Shown piece by piece: positions 27,185 through 35,211 of a stretch of DNA of 64,000 nt. Made by a program: the position numbers and the translations under genes. Numbering within the stretch: position 1 is the first letter of the stretch; every line of letters starts with the position of its first letter. The notes below the pieces were generated by a model. That model was not told the origin of the DNA. It did no database searches and saw only the letters and a program-made list of their open reading frames with translations. Source of the stretch: Pseudotamlana agarivorans (GTDB lineage Bacteria > Bacteroidota > Bacteroidia > Flavobacteriales > Flavobacteriaceae); NCBI RefSeq assembly GCF_018860245.1, contig NZ_JAHKPD010000018.1:267206-331205 (forward strand). The letters run 5' to 3'.

Positions 27185-28693
27185 ATGAACAAATTAAATA
27201 TATATAAAATCATTACTGTGCTCTGTTTCATGACTACGGCTAATTTTTACGCCCAGCAAAAACTGACTAAAGTCAAGCAGAGTATCGATGTTGATAAGGA
27301 GGTTAAAATAGACTTAAACACGAGTCATTGTAATATTGTTTTCGACACTTGGAACAAGGATGTGGTTGAAATAGAGGCTTACATCAATGGTGAGCAGTTA
27401 ACTAAAGAAGAACTTAAGAATGCCTTAGATACCTGGGATATTAATGTGAATGCATCCATGCAAGAGGTGATGATTGCTTCAAAAGCAAACCATAAAAATG
27501 TATGGGTTTATAATACTGGTGGTGATTATGATGATGAAGCCGTTCATGCCATTATTGAAGAATTGAAATTTGAATTGGCTGAAGTGCCTGAAATGGATCT
27601 GGATTTGCACTTAGAGCTTCCACAACCCCCAATACCACCTGATTTACCCAAACTACCAAAGTTTCCGAAATTACCTAAGTTGCCTAAAAACATTGGTGCT
27701 GTAAAATTTGATTACAAGGCTTATAAAAAGGAGGGTGATGCCTATATGGCAAAATATGCGAAAGAAATTGAATCACAGTATGGTGATGATTTTGCTAAAA
27801 ACATGGCATCTTGGGGTGAAGCTTTTGAAAAACAATGGGAAGACAGTAAATATGCTGAAAAAATGGAAGCCTGGGGCGAACGTTATGCTGAACGTATGGA
27901 AGCTCATGCCGAACGTATGGAGGCGCATGCTGAGCACATGGAAGAACAGGCTAATAAACATAAAAACGAGGCTGAAATGTTGAAAAATGAGCCATGTAAA
28001 ATCATCATTAAAAACAAGGACAACAGGGATAAAAATAAAGCAGAACGTGTTATTCTAATACAAAATAGGCAGAAGAAAATAGAAGAGCTTGTAAAAGGGT
28101 ATTCCAATTCTAAAGCTGTTAAAACAATAAAAATTAAAATACCCAAGCATGCTAAACTGAAGGTTAATGTAAAATACGGAGCCATTGAATTTGCTTCGAA
28201 TGTTGAAAATATAGATGCTAATTTAGAATACGCAAAATTACAAGCAGAGCGCATTAATGGAGGTTTTACTTCTATTAATGCTTCGTATTCACCGTTATCT
28301 ATAAAACATTGGAATACTGGTGTGCTAAACCTTAATTATGTAGAAGATGCCAGAATTGAAACCGTAAATCAGCTCACTTTAAATGCAGTTTCATCTCATG
28401 TGGAAATTGATGAACTTTTAAAAACAGCTGTTATTAACGGTAATATTGGGAATCTTAATATTTTAAAAATAAATGATAAGTTTTCTAATTTAAATGTGAA
28501 CTTGCAAAATAGTAACGCTGTAATTAATCTGCCCGATACAGATGTGAATTTACAATACACTGGAACGCGTTCGCAGTTTAAGCATCCTGGAAAGGCTTCT
28601 AAAGAGCAAGTTTCTAGTTTTTCTAGCGGAAACGGTAATAGTGATAAGAGTATCACGGTGAATGCCAAATTTAGCAGTGTAACTATTAAGTAA
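27185..28693 (+). CDS. Exported DUF4097-like protein with proline-rich and charged heptad segments
   Basis: From ATG 27185 the product is 502 residues with a signal peptide (MNKLNIYKIITVLCFM... NFYAQ). A short N-terminal beta region is followed by a Pro/Lys-rich stretch (LPKLPKFPKLPKLPK) and then a charged helical region with repeated short units such as AERMEAHAERM. The C-terminal half has beta-helix-like repeats (KLKVNVKYGAIEFASN, LKTAVINGNIGNLNI) typical of DUF4097. It follows the sigma and candidate anti-sigma genes at 10 bases, so it should be regulon output or a periplasmic partner. Confidence 0.75.
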   Translation: MNKLNIYKIITVLCFMTTANFYAQQKLTKVKQSIDVDKEVKIDLNTSHCNIVFDTWNKDVVEIEAYINGEQLTKEELKNALDTWDINVNASMQEVMIASKANHKNVWVYNTGGDYDDEAVHAIIEELKFELAEVPEMDLDLHLELPQPPIPPDLPKLPKFPKLPKLPKNIGAVKFDYKAYKKEGDAYMAKYAKEIESQYGDDFAKNMASWGEAFEKQWEDSKYAEKMEAWGERYAERMEAHAERMEAHAEHMEEQANKHKNEAEMLKNEPCKIIIKNKDNRDKNKAERVILIQNRQKKIEELVKGYSNSKAVKTIKIKIPKHAKLKVNVKYGAIEFASNVENIDANLEYAKLQAERINGGFTSINASYSPLSIKHWNTGVLNLNYVEDARIETVNQLTLNAVSSHVEIDELLKTAVINGNIGNLNILKINDKFSNLNVNLQNSNAVINLPDTDVNLQYTGTRSQFKHPGKASKEQVSSFSSGNGNSDKSITVNAKFSSVTIK

Positions 28694-28701
28694 TCTGAAA
28701 A

Positions 28702-29622
28702 TTAACTCCTTATTTCCTTTTCTAGGGCCGCTGTAATGGTAGCTAATTTTTCTTCATAATCAAACCACAGGGTATTTTCATTTCTTTTAAACCACGTGAG
28801 TTGGCGTTTAGCAAAACGACGTGAGTTTTTTTTAATTTCTGAAATGGCAAAATCTAAAGTCCATTCGCCATTTAAATAATTGAAAATCTCTTTGTATCCA
28901 ACCGTATTTAAAGCGTTTAAATCTTGATAGGGTTTTAAGCGTTTTACTTCATCAAGTAAGCCTTGTTCTATCATAATATCGACACGTTGGTTGATGCGGT
29001 TGTATATGATTTCCCTATCGGCTTTTAAGCCTACGGTTATGGTCTTAAAGTGACGTTTTTCTTTGCCCTTATTTAGAAATGATGCATATGGTTTTTCGGT
29101 TCCGATACAAATTTCTAAGGCTCTAATTACCCGATGCGGATTATCAATCGCAATAGTGTCGTAACTTTTGGGATCTAAGTCTTTAAGTTGGTTTTGTAAA
29201 TACTCTAAACCTTTAGATTCTAACTCATTATTTAAACCTTCACGTATTTTTGGGTCTACTTCTGGAAAGTAATCTAACCCTTTTACTGCGGCATCAACAT
29301 AAAGCCCCGAGCCGCCAACCATAACCACAACATCATGTTTTTTGAATAAAACCGCTAAGCAAGTAAGTGTGTCTTTTTCGAAAGCACCTACGTTGTAATT
29401 TTCTTGAATGGATTTATGCTGAATAAAATGGTGTGGAGCAGCAGCGCGCTCCTCTGGGGTTGGTGCTGCGGTACCAATACTCATTTCTTTAAAAAACTGC
29501 CGTGAATCGGCTGAAATAATTTCGGTATTAAAATGTTGTGCGAGTTTAATGCTGAGTGCTGTTTTTCCAATGGCTGTAGGGCCAACAACGCTAATGAGGT
29601 ATTTGGATTTTGAATTTATGAT
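28702..29622 (-). CDS. miaA: tRNA dimethylallyltransferase MiaA, with no canonical start codon
   Basis: The usual MiaA sequence is present: the P-loop VVGPTAIGKTALSIKLA, IISADSRQFFKEMSIGTAAP, AAPHHFI, VMVGGSGLYVDAAV and NPHRVIRALEI. It transfers dimethylallyl to A37 of tRNAs read by UNN codons. In-frame translation upstream of the first ATG (29484) runs through the P-loop and to a TAG stop without any ATG, GTG or TTG. Starting at ATC (29622) or ATA (29619) would give 306 or 305 residues and a normal-looking N-terminus, SKSKYLISVVGP. The start given here is therefore a guess. A -7-like TAACTTTA lies upstream on the minus strand. Confidence 0.85.
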   Translation of the reverse strand: MINSKSKYLISVVGPTAIGKTALSIKLAQHFNTEIISADSRQFFKEMSIGTAAPTPEERAAAPHHFIQHKSIQENYNVGAFEKDTLTCLAVLFKKHDVVVMVGGSGLYVDAAVKGLDYFPEVDPKIREGLNNELESKGLEYLQNQLKDLDPKSYDTIAIDNPHRVIRALEICIGTEKPYASFLNKGKEKRHFKTITVGLKADREIIYNRINQRVDIMIEQGLLDEVKRLKPYQDLNALNTVGYKEIFNYLNGEWTLDFAISEIKKNSRRFAKRQLTWFKRNENTLWFDYEEKLATITAALEKEIRS

Positions 29623-29689
29623 AGTGGTTTTTAGATATTTTGTAAAGTTATATTGAAAAACGGATTCGCCAAATGTTTGAAGCTAAAAA

Positions 29690-29860
29690 TATCTTTTGAA
29701 AAACGTCCTGCGTTAAGGATTGCAGTGGAAATCCTTTTTAAAGATGGAAGTACAAAAACACAATTTATATGATTATTTAAAATCAAAAATAAAACAGCCA
29801 ACATTCCCTAGAGCTTTAAAAAGATTGCAACGGAAAGCCTGACCACGCCAGAGCGTGGTA
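29690..29860. repeat. Intergenic repeat element with two TTTCC-TGCAATC copies and a hairpin
   Basis: On the minus strand two related words, TTTCCGTTGCAATCTTT and TTTCCACTGCAATCCTT, lie about 110 bases apart. The first follows a hairpin, CCACGC-CAGA-GCGTGG (29843-29858). The hairpin lies 17 bases past the ion-channel stop codon and could aid its termination. The sequence also resembles elements often seen between genes in Flavobacteriaceae, but that is from memory only. Confidence 0.5.
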
Positions 29861-29874
29861 ACGCCCAAATCCAT

Positions 29875-30723
29875 TTATAGGTTTTCACCACAACGGTAGC
29901 AAAATTGAGCGCCATCTTTATGTTTCTCGGCCGTACAGTTTGAACAGGACTGGGAGTTCATATGTAATAAAGGTTCTTGAGATTTTGAAGGTTCTGGCTT
30001 TTTATTGCTTTGACTGGTGTATTCGGCAGAAACAATACCGGTTGGCACGGCAATAATCCCGTAACCAATAACCATGACGATGGAGGCCAAAAATTGTCCG
30101 AACGGGGTTTGTGGGGCGATATCGCCAAACCCAACAGTGGTTAGGGTAACGATACACCAATACACACTTTTTGGTATGTTTGTAAATCCGTTTTCCTCAC
30201 CTTCAACAAGGTACATTATTGTGCCTAGAATAATCGCAATAATGACAACCGCAAATAGAAACACCGCTATTTTTGCACGACTGGCTTTTAGTGCGTTTAC
30301 AAGGTTTCTAGAAGCACCTAGATAACGGGCTAGTTTTAATATTCTAAATATGCGAAGTAAACGTAGAGCGCGTAATGCTGCCAGAGCGTGTATGCCACCA
30401 AAAAATAATGAAATGTATTTTGGAATGGTAGAAAGCAAATCGATCATACCATAAAAACTAAATATATAGCGAATAGGTTTTTTTACCGTAACCACGCGTA
30501 TGATATATTCTATGGTGAACAGGATGGTAATTATCCATTCTGATATGTTTAAAAAGGCATGATATTCTTCATCAATACTTTTAACGCTTTCGAGCATTAC
30601 CAACACGATACTGGCAATGATGGTGATGAGTAAAATAACATCAAAAAGCTTTCCCGCAGGAGTGTCGGCTTCATAAATAATTTCATGAAGCTTTTTTTTC
30701 CAGGTTGTTTTTGAGTTCGTCAT
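29875..30723 (-). CDS. Voltage-gated-type potassium channel with C-terminal zinc-ribbon-like tail
   Basis: The 282-residue protein has six membrane segments. The S4 voltage-sensor pattern is RALRLLRIFRILKLARY, with arginines every third residue. The selectivity filter is TVGFGD in the pore loop between S5 and S6. It should form a K+-selective tetramer in the inner membrane. The last 23 residues carry Cys260, 263, 275 and 278 in a C..C-11-C..C arrangement (CSNC, CYRCG), a zinc-ribbon or rubredoxin-knuckle pattern not usual for this family. Confidence 0.9.
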   Translation of the reverse strand: MTNSKTTWKKKLHEIIYEADTPAGKLFDVILLITIIASIVLVMLESVKSIDEEYHAFLNISEWIITILFTIEYIIRVVTVKKPIRYIFSFYGMIDLLSTIPKYISLFFGGIHALAALRALRLLRIFRILKLARYLGASRNLVNALKASRAKIAVFLFAVVIIAIILGTIMYLVEGEENGFTNIPKSVYWCIVTLTTVGFGDIAPQTPFGQFLASIVMVIGYGIIAVPTGIVSAEYTSQSNKKPEPSKSQEPLLHMNSQSCSNCTAEKHKDGAQFCYRCGENL

Positions 30724-30748
30724 TTGGGTTAAAAGTAATAAATGATTA

Positions 30749-32710
30749 TTAGCTTTTTGTTATTAGGATGGTTGAATTATTTTGAGCATCGACAATTAAA
30801 TTCATAAACTCTTTTAAATAATCATAATATTCGGGTTCGTAAAATGGTTTATTGAAGTTGATTTTAAACAGAATATTAATTGTGCTACCCACTTTTTTTG
30901 TGCTTAAAACAAAACTACCAGTACTGTTTGGAAGTTGAAACGCAACATCTTTAGGTAGTTCTTTAATGGTATATTCATTGTTAATATCAAGGATCATATT
31001 GTAGAAATACGTATCGGAATATCCAAAATCGATAGGGTAGGTACGCTCTTGAAGTTTAAAAGGGTTTTCACTAAAAAACTTAATTAAAAAAGGGTTTAAA
31101 TAGATGTTGCCTCCAATATTTTCTAAATTATGAGTAAGTTCATAATTGGCTTTAAAATCTGGATTATTAGGATTATTTTTTGGTGCTTCAAAGTTTAAAA
31201 CTTCACTATTTACATGAGTGTCTTCGATTTCATTTAGATAAGAATCTTTATTGTTAAAAAAGGTTTTTTTACTGCTTAAGGCATGATAACCGGTTTGCTT
31301 CATGTTAATTTTACCGACAAGTTGGTTATTTTCTTTTAAACTGAATTTAGCCATAACAAAGGTGGCCGTTTTAGAATTTGGCTTTAAATCAATCCATTTA
31401 CTTTCATTTTTGAAATCGAATAATCGCCCTTTCTGATTTAAGCATCGAAAAGGAATTTGACCAAAAGTTAGAAACTTATCTGTAGCATCAAGTAAGTAGG
31501 ACTTATCTCCTATAGTGACTCTTGTAATTAAATAGTTGTAATCTGAAAGTACTGGGTAGAGGATGGTTGGAAAACCATTTTCTCTGGTTGATAAAAAAAC
31601 TGGTTTAGCGTCAATCTCTGATTCATTTAATAAATTATGTAGTAAAATGTTTATTGAAGACACGTTACCCGATTTACTATTTATAAGGTTTTTTATTGAA
31701 ACGTCGTTGAATATTTTGAAATCCCCATTCCACATATAATGTGTTTGTACATAATTGTAAATAGCTTTGGCTTTTTTTAGAGGATTTGTTTCACTTATAA
31801 TTTCTGGAGTTAGAAGTTCTTCCAAATCAACCGATTTTCTTAATTGTCTGCCAATATCTTTGTCTGATCTTAGTTCTTTATCTACAGCTTTCCATGACTT
31901 TGTATAATGTTTAACCGATGCATCTGCTCGTGTAAATGTTTTTAACTCATAGTCTATTCGGGCCAGGTAGTTTTGCTTTGTTGTACTATAATCTTCTTCA
32001 ATAAAAGCAGGGATGTCTTTCATGACATAGGTGGAATTAGTACAATCGGCAGAACCTCCACGACCAACTTCTAAACAGGTGTTTTCTATCTTAGAGTCGT
32101 TTACAGCTAGTTTTTTACCACCTACAAGTTTTATATGATAATCCCAATAGCCAGGGATACTCGTATTATATTGACTATAGAGTTTTGGTATATCGCCTTG
32201 AAATTCCCAACCATGATATTTAAACATGAATGGTGACGTTATTTTATAACCATAGGTAAGTACCGAACCGGGTTTTATATTAGGTAAAGTAAATTTGACT
32301 ATAGTGTGGTTCTCATCATACACTTCCTTAAATATATTTTCTTCTTTTAATTTCGTTGATTCAACTTGACCATCGAATTCGTTATATGTGGTCGCAATAA
32401 TTTCTGATACGTTTTCAGAATTACCACCATCACTGTTGTACAAGTGAATAACAATATTTGCTTGATCAAAACCTTCTTGATTTAGAATTTTAATTTTATG
32501 CTTTTTTTCAGTTGTTAATCTGAAATTTGTTTTGTCTACATAACTATTACCAAATTCATAGATAACAAAGGCATTAGCGGTTGAGTCTTTTTTAAAGGTT
32601 TTAGAACTCAGGTCGCCTAAAGTAATTTTATACGATTCGGAATTGTAATTTTCTTGGGAATAAAATTTAATGGTCGCTAATAGGAATATTAACAAAAGAG
32701 ATTTACTCAT
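30749..32710 (-). CDS. Exported DUF3857/transglutaminase-like protein, degenerate catalytic site
   Basis: The 653-residue protein has a signal peptide (SLLLIFLLATIKFYSQ). An N-terminal DUF3857 beta domain includes VLTYGYKITSPFMFKYHGWEF (residues about 150-175). A transglutaminase-like domain is seen at KAKAIYNYVQTHYMWNGDF and GNVSSINILLHNLL. In active family members the second segment has a Cys (GNCKD...); here it is GNVSS. The conserved His is also not evident (YNYLITRV), although LLDATDKF keeps the Asp. It may be an inactive relative acting by binding. It sits between the K+ channel and the exonuclease. Confidence 0.8.
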   Translation of the reverse strand: MSKSLLLIFLLATIKFYSQENYNSESYKITLGDLSSKTFKKDSTANAFVIYEFGNSYVDKTNFRLTTEKKHKIKILNQEGFDQANIVIHLYNSDGGNSENVSEIIATTYNEFDGQVESTKLKEENIFKEVYDENHTIVKFTLPNIKPGSVLTYGYKITSPFMFKYHGWEFQGDIPKLYSQYNTSIPGYWDYHIKLVGGKKLAVNDSKIENTCLEVGRGGSADCTNSTYVMKDIPAFIEEDYSTTKQNYLARIDYELKTFTRADASVKHYTKSWKAVDKELRSDKDIGRQLRKSVDLEELLTPEIISETNPLKKAKAIYNYVQTHYMWNGDFKIFNDVSIKNLINSKSGNVSSINILLHNLLNESEIDAKPVFLSTRENGFPTILYPVLSDYNYLITRVTIGDKSYLLDATDKFLTFGQIPFRCLNQKGRLFDFKNESKWIDLKPNSKTATFVMAKFSLKENNQLVGKINMKQTGYHALSSKKTFFNNKDSYLNEIEDTHVNSEVLNFEAPKNNPNNPDFKANYELTHNLENIGGNIYLNPFLIKFFSENPFKLQERTYPIDFGYSDTYFYNMILDINNEYTIKELPKDVAFQLPNSTGSFVLSTKKVGSTINILFKINFNKPFYEPEYYDYLKEFMNLIVDAQNNSTILITKS

Positions 32711-32747
32711 TTTTTGGTTATTTGGTTTATGTGGTGGCTCTTAATTT

Positions 32748-34112
32748 TTATTCGAAGTTGATAATTTTTAAACGCTTGTTTTTACGCAAATAGCTTTGAA
32801 TAATATGTTGTGAATCGCGGTTGTTTTCCATAGTCGTAATGATGGATTCCAGAACTTCTAGGTTATTAATTTGGTAGTTTAGATTGTAGAAACCAATGCC
32901 TTTAAATACCCCGTTTTCTATAAGTATAGCACTGCGTTCGTCGATATCTCGTCCGCGATCGATAATAACCATGTTTTTGTTAGCGTAGCTGTATTTCGAG
33001 ATAAGCGCTTGAACACGTTTGTTATAGGTTTCAGGAGATTCTTTTTGAATACAAGCCCCATTACAGGTTTTAATATCGTAATGAAAACAACTGGTTTTTG
33101 TTTTGTAAATACCAGCAAGTTTTTGACACAATTGAAACTCTTCAACTGCTCGGGTGATAAAACTTTTACCACTTTGTAAATTACTAAAAGTTGTGATGGC
33201 TTTTTTTCGGCCGTCGGCCTTATCAACTTTCAAATTGATGTACCCGTTTTCGTCTACAAACGAGTATAAGGCATAAGTAAAAACAGAACGTCGTAAAGCC
33301 CTGTTAAACTTCGGTTTTAACCGTTTTATAGCTTCGCTTTCTTTTAAAAGCGCTACCAATTCACTGCCCGTCGCTTCGTAGGTAACCGCCGAAACTTTGG
33401 CTTGAAGTTTTTTGCCTTTGGAACTATTGTTCGTGAAATGCTGATTAATGCGTTTTTTTATATTATTGCTTTTACCAATATATATAATCTCACCATCTTC
33501 TTGATGCATGTAATACACTCCTGTGATTGAAGGCATTTCGGCAATGATATCAAGATGTTTGGGTGCTAACTTTTGTTTCGGACTTAAACGTATGGCGTTT
33601 TTAATAATTGTTTTTGTCGTGTCTTTATCTAAGAGTAATTTGAATAGTTTTACAGTGGCCAAGGCATCACCAGAAGCACGGTGTCTGTCGGTAACAGGAA
33701 TGCCCAGCGAACGCACTAATTTCCCTAAGCTGTAAGAAGCTTGTCCGGGAATTAAATCTTTAGAAAGTTCTACCGTACATAAGGATTTACGCTCATAGTC
33801 AAAGCCTAAACGACGAAATTCCGTAGATAAAATTCTGTAATCAAATTGCGCATTATGGGCGACTAGAATACAACCTTCGGTAATTTCTACAATACGTTTC
33901 GCAACCTCATAAAACTTCGGTGCATTCTTAAGCATATTGCTGTTAATACCCGTGAGGTTCACTACAAATGGTTGGATTTCACGCTCTGGGTTGATTAAGC
34001 TTATAAACTGATCGACCACTTCATGACCGTCAAATTTATAGATGGCTATTTCGGTAATGCCTTCTTCGTTAAATTTCCCTCCCGTTGTTTCTATGTCTAG
34101 TATGGCGTACAA
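32748..34112 (-). CDS. DNA polymerase III epsilon-like exonuclease fused to GIY-YIG nuclease domain
   Basis: The 454-residue protein starts with a TTG (34112) and MYAILDIETTGG, the DEDD exonuclease motif I. HNAQFDYRIL follows, then the HRASGDALATV motif III. The second half has a GIY-YIG nuclease (GVYYMHQEDGEIIYIGKS, then NIKKRINQHFT and ALLKESEAIKRLKP). The rest resembles the UvrC N-terminal half and ends near the Cys-rich region CFHYDIKTCNGAC. Such fusions are known in Bacteroidota and are thought to act in repair, like Cho. No UvrC helix-hairpin-helix region is present. Confidence 0.88.
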   Translation of the reverse strand: MYAILDIETTGGKFNEEGITEIAIYKFDGHEVVDQFISLINPEREIQPFVVNLTGINSNMLKNAPKFYEVAKRIVEITEGCILVAHNAQFDYRILSTEFRRLGFDYERKSLCTVELSKDLIPGQASYSLGKLVRSLGIPVTDRHRASGDALATVKLFKLLLDKDTTKTIIKNAIRLSPKQKLAPKHLDIIAEMPSITGVYYMHQEDGEIIYIGKSNNIKKRINQHFTNNSSKGKKLQAKVSAVTYEATGSELVALLKESEAIKRLKPKFNRALRRSVFTYALYSFVDENGYINLKVDKADGRKKAITTFSNLQSGKSFITRAVEEFQLCQKLAGIYKTKTSCFHYDIKTCNGACIQKESPETYNKRVQALISKYSYANKNMVIIDRGRDIDERSAILIENGVFKGIGFYNLNYQINNLEVLESIITTMENNRDSQHIIQSYLRKNKRLKIINFE

Positions 34113-34121
34113 TATGTGTTT

Positions 34122-34225
34122 TTAAGTAGTTAAGTAGTTCTAGTAGTTAAGTAGTTATAGTAGTTATAGTAGTTAAGTAGTTATGTTGTTAAAGTAGTTA
34201 TAGGAGTTAAGTAGTTATGTTGTTA
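34122..34225. repeat. Degenerate GTAGTTA/AAGTAGTTA repeat upstream of the exonuclease
   Basis: About 12 imperfect copies of an 8-9-base unit (GTAGTTAA, GTAGTTATA) fill the region just before the TTG start. They resemble the (GTTAAGAA)5 array at 5546-5585. Imperfection suggests decay. Confidence 0.85.
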
Positions 34226-34258
34226 AAAGTTTATTTGTCAATTTTAATAATCATTTTT

Positions 34259-34420
34259 CAATAGTCAATAGTCAATAGTCAATGGTCAATGGTCAATAGT
34301 CAATAGTCAATAGTCAATGGTCAATAGTCAATGGTCAATAATCATTTTTCAATAGTCAATGGTCAATGGTCAATAGTCAATGGTCAATAGTCAACAGTCA
34401 ATGGTCAATGGTCAATGGTC
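34259..34420. repeat. Heptamer array of CAATAGT/CAATGGT units
   Basis: Two blocks of seven-base units (CAATAGT, CAATGGT and one CAACAGT) occupy 34259-34337 and about 34350-34420. The words AATAATCATTTTTC precede each block, so a larger segment was probably duplicated. The remaining bases to 34477 are AT-rich and unremarkable. Confidence 0.95.
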
Positions 34421-34477
34421 TTCCGTCTTCGGTCACTCTTCATTATTCACTTTTAATTTTTAATTATTCATTCATTA

Positions 34478-35143
34478 TCAACTCCTATGTCCAAATATAC
34501 TACTTCCAACACGAACCATGGTGCTGCCACATGCTATGGCTAATTTATAATCGCCACTCATGCCCATGCTAATGGTTTCGGGTTTAAAGTTAGGGTGTTC
34601 TATGTTTTTTAAGCTATCGAAAGCTGATTTTAATTTATTAAATTCTGATTTAATTTGAGCGTCATCTTCCGTAAAAGTTGCCATGCCCATTACGCCGGTT
34701 ACTTTAATGTTTTTTAATGCTGAAAAGTCTTCCGAATGGAGGATATCTTCCGCATTAGATAATGTCATACCGAATTTAGATTCTTCTGAAGCAATTTTTA
34801 TCTGAAGCAAACAATCAATCGTTCTACTGTGTTTTTCGGCTTGCTTATTTATTTCCTTTAATAACTTGAAATTATCAACACCATGAATTAAAGACACAAA
34901 TTCTGCCATATATTTCACTTTATTTCGCTGTACATGACCAATCATATGCCACTGAATATCCTTTGGCATGTTTTCATGTTTTTCGGCCATTTCTTGGATT
35001 TTATTCTCTCCAAAAATACGCTGACCAGCATTGTAAGCTTCCGTTAAATCGCTTACAGGTTTTGTTTTTGAAACCGCTACCAAGGTAACATGATCTGGAA
35101 GCGTAGATTTTATGTTTTTCAGGTTTTCTGAAATGCTTGTCAT
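34478..35143 (-). CDS. YggS family PLP-binding homeostasis protein
   Basis: The 221-residue protein matches the YggS/PROSC family in length and motifs: VAVSKTKPVSDL with the PLP lysine, GENKIQEMAEK, WHMIGHVQRNKVKY, and the PLP phosphate-binding segment near GMSGDYKLAIACGSTMVRVGSSIFG (by position, the last 25 residues). The family binds and hands out pyridoxal phosphate, without a known enzymatic reaction. It lies 68 bases after the 3-hydroxyacyl-CoA dehydrogenase gene. Confidence 0.93.
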   Translation of the reverse strand: MTSISENLKNIKSTLPDHVTLVAVSKTKPVSDLTEAYNAGQRIFGENKIQEMAEKHENMPKDIQWHMIGHVQRNKVKYMAEFVSLIHGVDNFKLLKEINKQAEKHSRTIDCLLQIKIASEESKFGMTLSNAEDILHSEDFSALKNIKVTGVMGMATFTEDDAQIKSEFNKLKSAFDSLKNIEHPNFKPETISMGMSGDYKLAIACGSTMVRVGSSIFGHRS

Positions 35144-35211
35144 ATATTTTGTTTTTCTTGTTGTGTTAGTAAACTACAAGATTTTAAATTTCAGTTAAAA
35201 GAAAATGGATT

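Noticed and set aside
27904-28254. 116-codon minus-strand frame inside the DUF4097-like gene
   Set aside because: Hydrophobic antisense artefact of Glu/Lys-rich coding; no upstream promoter or conserved feature.
34366-34572. 68-codon plus-strand frame starting in the heptamer array
   Set aside because: Its start is repeat-derived and the rest is antisense to the YggS-type gene.
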